Source: Actinomycetes bacterium
Lineage (GTDB): Bacteria; Actinomycetota; Actinomycetes; Actinomycetales; Demequinaceae
Reading direction: 5' to 3'
NCBI GenBank assembly: GCA_023432235.1
Contig: JAEYUX010000026.1
Coordinates: 1 to 14,616, forward strand
DNA length: 14,616 nt
The translations under genes and the position numbers were made by a program. The notes under the pieces were generated by a model. It saw only the letters and a program-made list of their open reading frames with translations, had not been told where the DNA came from and did no database searches. Positions 14,482 to 14,616 of the stretch are shown here, one piece after another (the stretch's first letter is position 1; every line of letters begins with the position of its first letter).

Positions 14482-14616
14482 CGCACTGCCTTGAGGTGTG
14501 GCAGCGCCTCGGCGATGCGGGCAAAGTCCGCGATCGCCAACTGCTCTCCGCGAGTGAGGGGATCGATGCCGGCCGCGCGCAGTGCTTCCTCTGCCGCGGC
14601 ACCGGAGCCCGCCACC
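14478..14616 (-). CDS. rsmA: 16S rRNA (adenine1518/1519-N6)-dimethyltransferase, C-terminal end only
   Basis: Only the last 45 codons are inside the window; the gene continues to the right. The visible tail reads through EEALRAAGIDPLTRGEQLAI (9-28) and ends in FARIAEALPHLKAVR (31-45). This has the AL..AGI...RGE.L....F..L/IA pattern of the RsmA/KsgA C-terminal domain. The enzyme dimethylates two adjacent adenines near the 3' end of 16S rRNA during small-subunit assembly. Its stop overlaps the ispE ATG by 4 nt, and that partner supports the assignment since the methylase domain itself is not visible. Confidence 0.88.
   Translation of the reverse strand, partial: VAGSGAAAEEALRAAGIDPLTRGEQLAIADFARIAEALPHLKAVR

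Noticed and set aside
1..14616. Mobile elements, CRISPR arrays, phage or defence genes
   Set aside because: All long frames are accounted for by chromosomal metabolic or housekeeping genes; no transposase, integrase, direct-repeat array or terminal inverted repeat pair was seen.

Overview
The window reads as a stretch of chromosome from a GC-rich actinobacterium, probably a member of Micrococcales or a related group. Three things point there. The DNA is GC-rich with G/C-biased third codon positions. GTG start codons are frequent (araD, lacI, the HAD gene, pth, glmU, tetR). The right two-thirds holds the gene set known from actinobacteria such as Mycobacterium tuberculosis: pth, rplY, prs, glmU and a TetR gene, with ispE and rsmA nearby. 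I see no insertion sequence, phage gene, CRISPR array or integrase.

Left part (1-6774, all minus strand): a carbohydrate module. Reading along the minus strand, a beta-phosphoglucomutase-type HAD protein (6774-6022) overlaps a glycoside hydrolase family 65 phosphorylase (6025-3473) by 4 nt. A LacI-family regulator (3416-2409) follows. Then comes an L-arabinose unit: ribulokinase araB (2236-554) and L-ribulose-5-phosphate 4-epimerase araD (567 to beyond base 1). The first pair should split an alpha-glucobiose with phosphate and convert beta-glucose-1-phosphate to glucose-6-phosphate. araB and araD convert L-ribulose to D-xylulose-5-phosphate. The araA isomerase is not in view and may lie just past the left edge. 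The araB promoter carries an operator with perfect 8-bp arms overlapping its -10 box, which makes the adjacent LacI protein a good candidate arabinose repressor.

Middle part (6924-12222): housekeeping genes. pth and rplY run on the minus strand from a shared upstream region. The bL25 leader contains a strong hairpin just before its ribosome binding site. Next, on the opposite strand, is an unrecognised 426-residue putative lipoprotein (8393-9673), convergent with prs and only 12 bp from it. glmU and prs form a 4-nt-overlapping minus-strand pair. This order resembles the M. tuberculosis glmU-prsA-lpqT-rplY-pth segment, but there the lipoprotein gene lpqT lies on the same strand as its neighbours.

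Right part (12289-14616): a tRNA-Gln(UUG) gene lies upstream of glmU on the same strand. It is divergent from a tetR gene, with a candidate palindromic operator between them. tetR is followed by the mechanosensitive channel gene mscL. ispE converges on mscL with a 6-bp gap and a shared terminator-like hairpin, and ispE is coupled by a 4-nt overlap to rsmA, which runs off the right edge. The longest gene-free stretches are about 200 bp (8192-8392) and 172 bp (2237-2408); both hold promoter and leader elements described below.

No obvious previously undescribed system is present. The most interesting items are the unassigned lipoprotein, the araB operator and promoter, the rplY leader hairpin, and the linkage of alpha-glucoside phosphorolysis to arabinose catabolism under one regulator.
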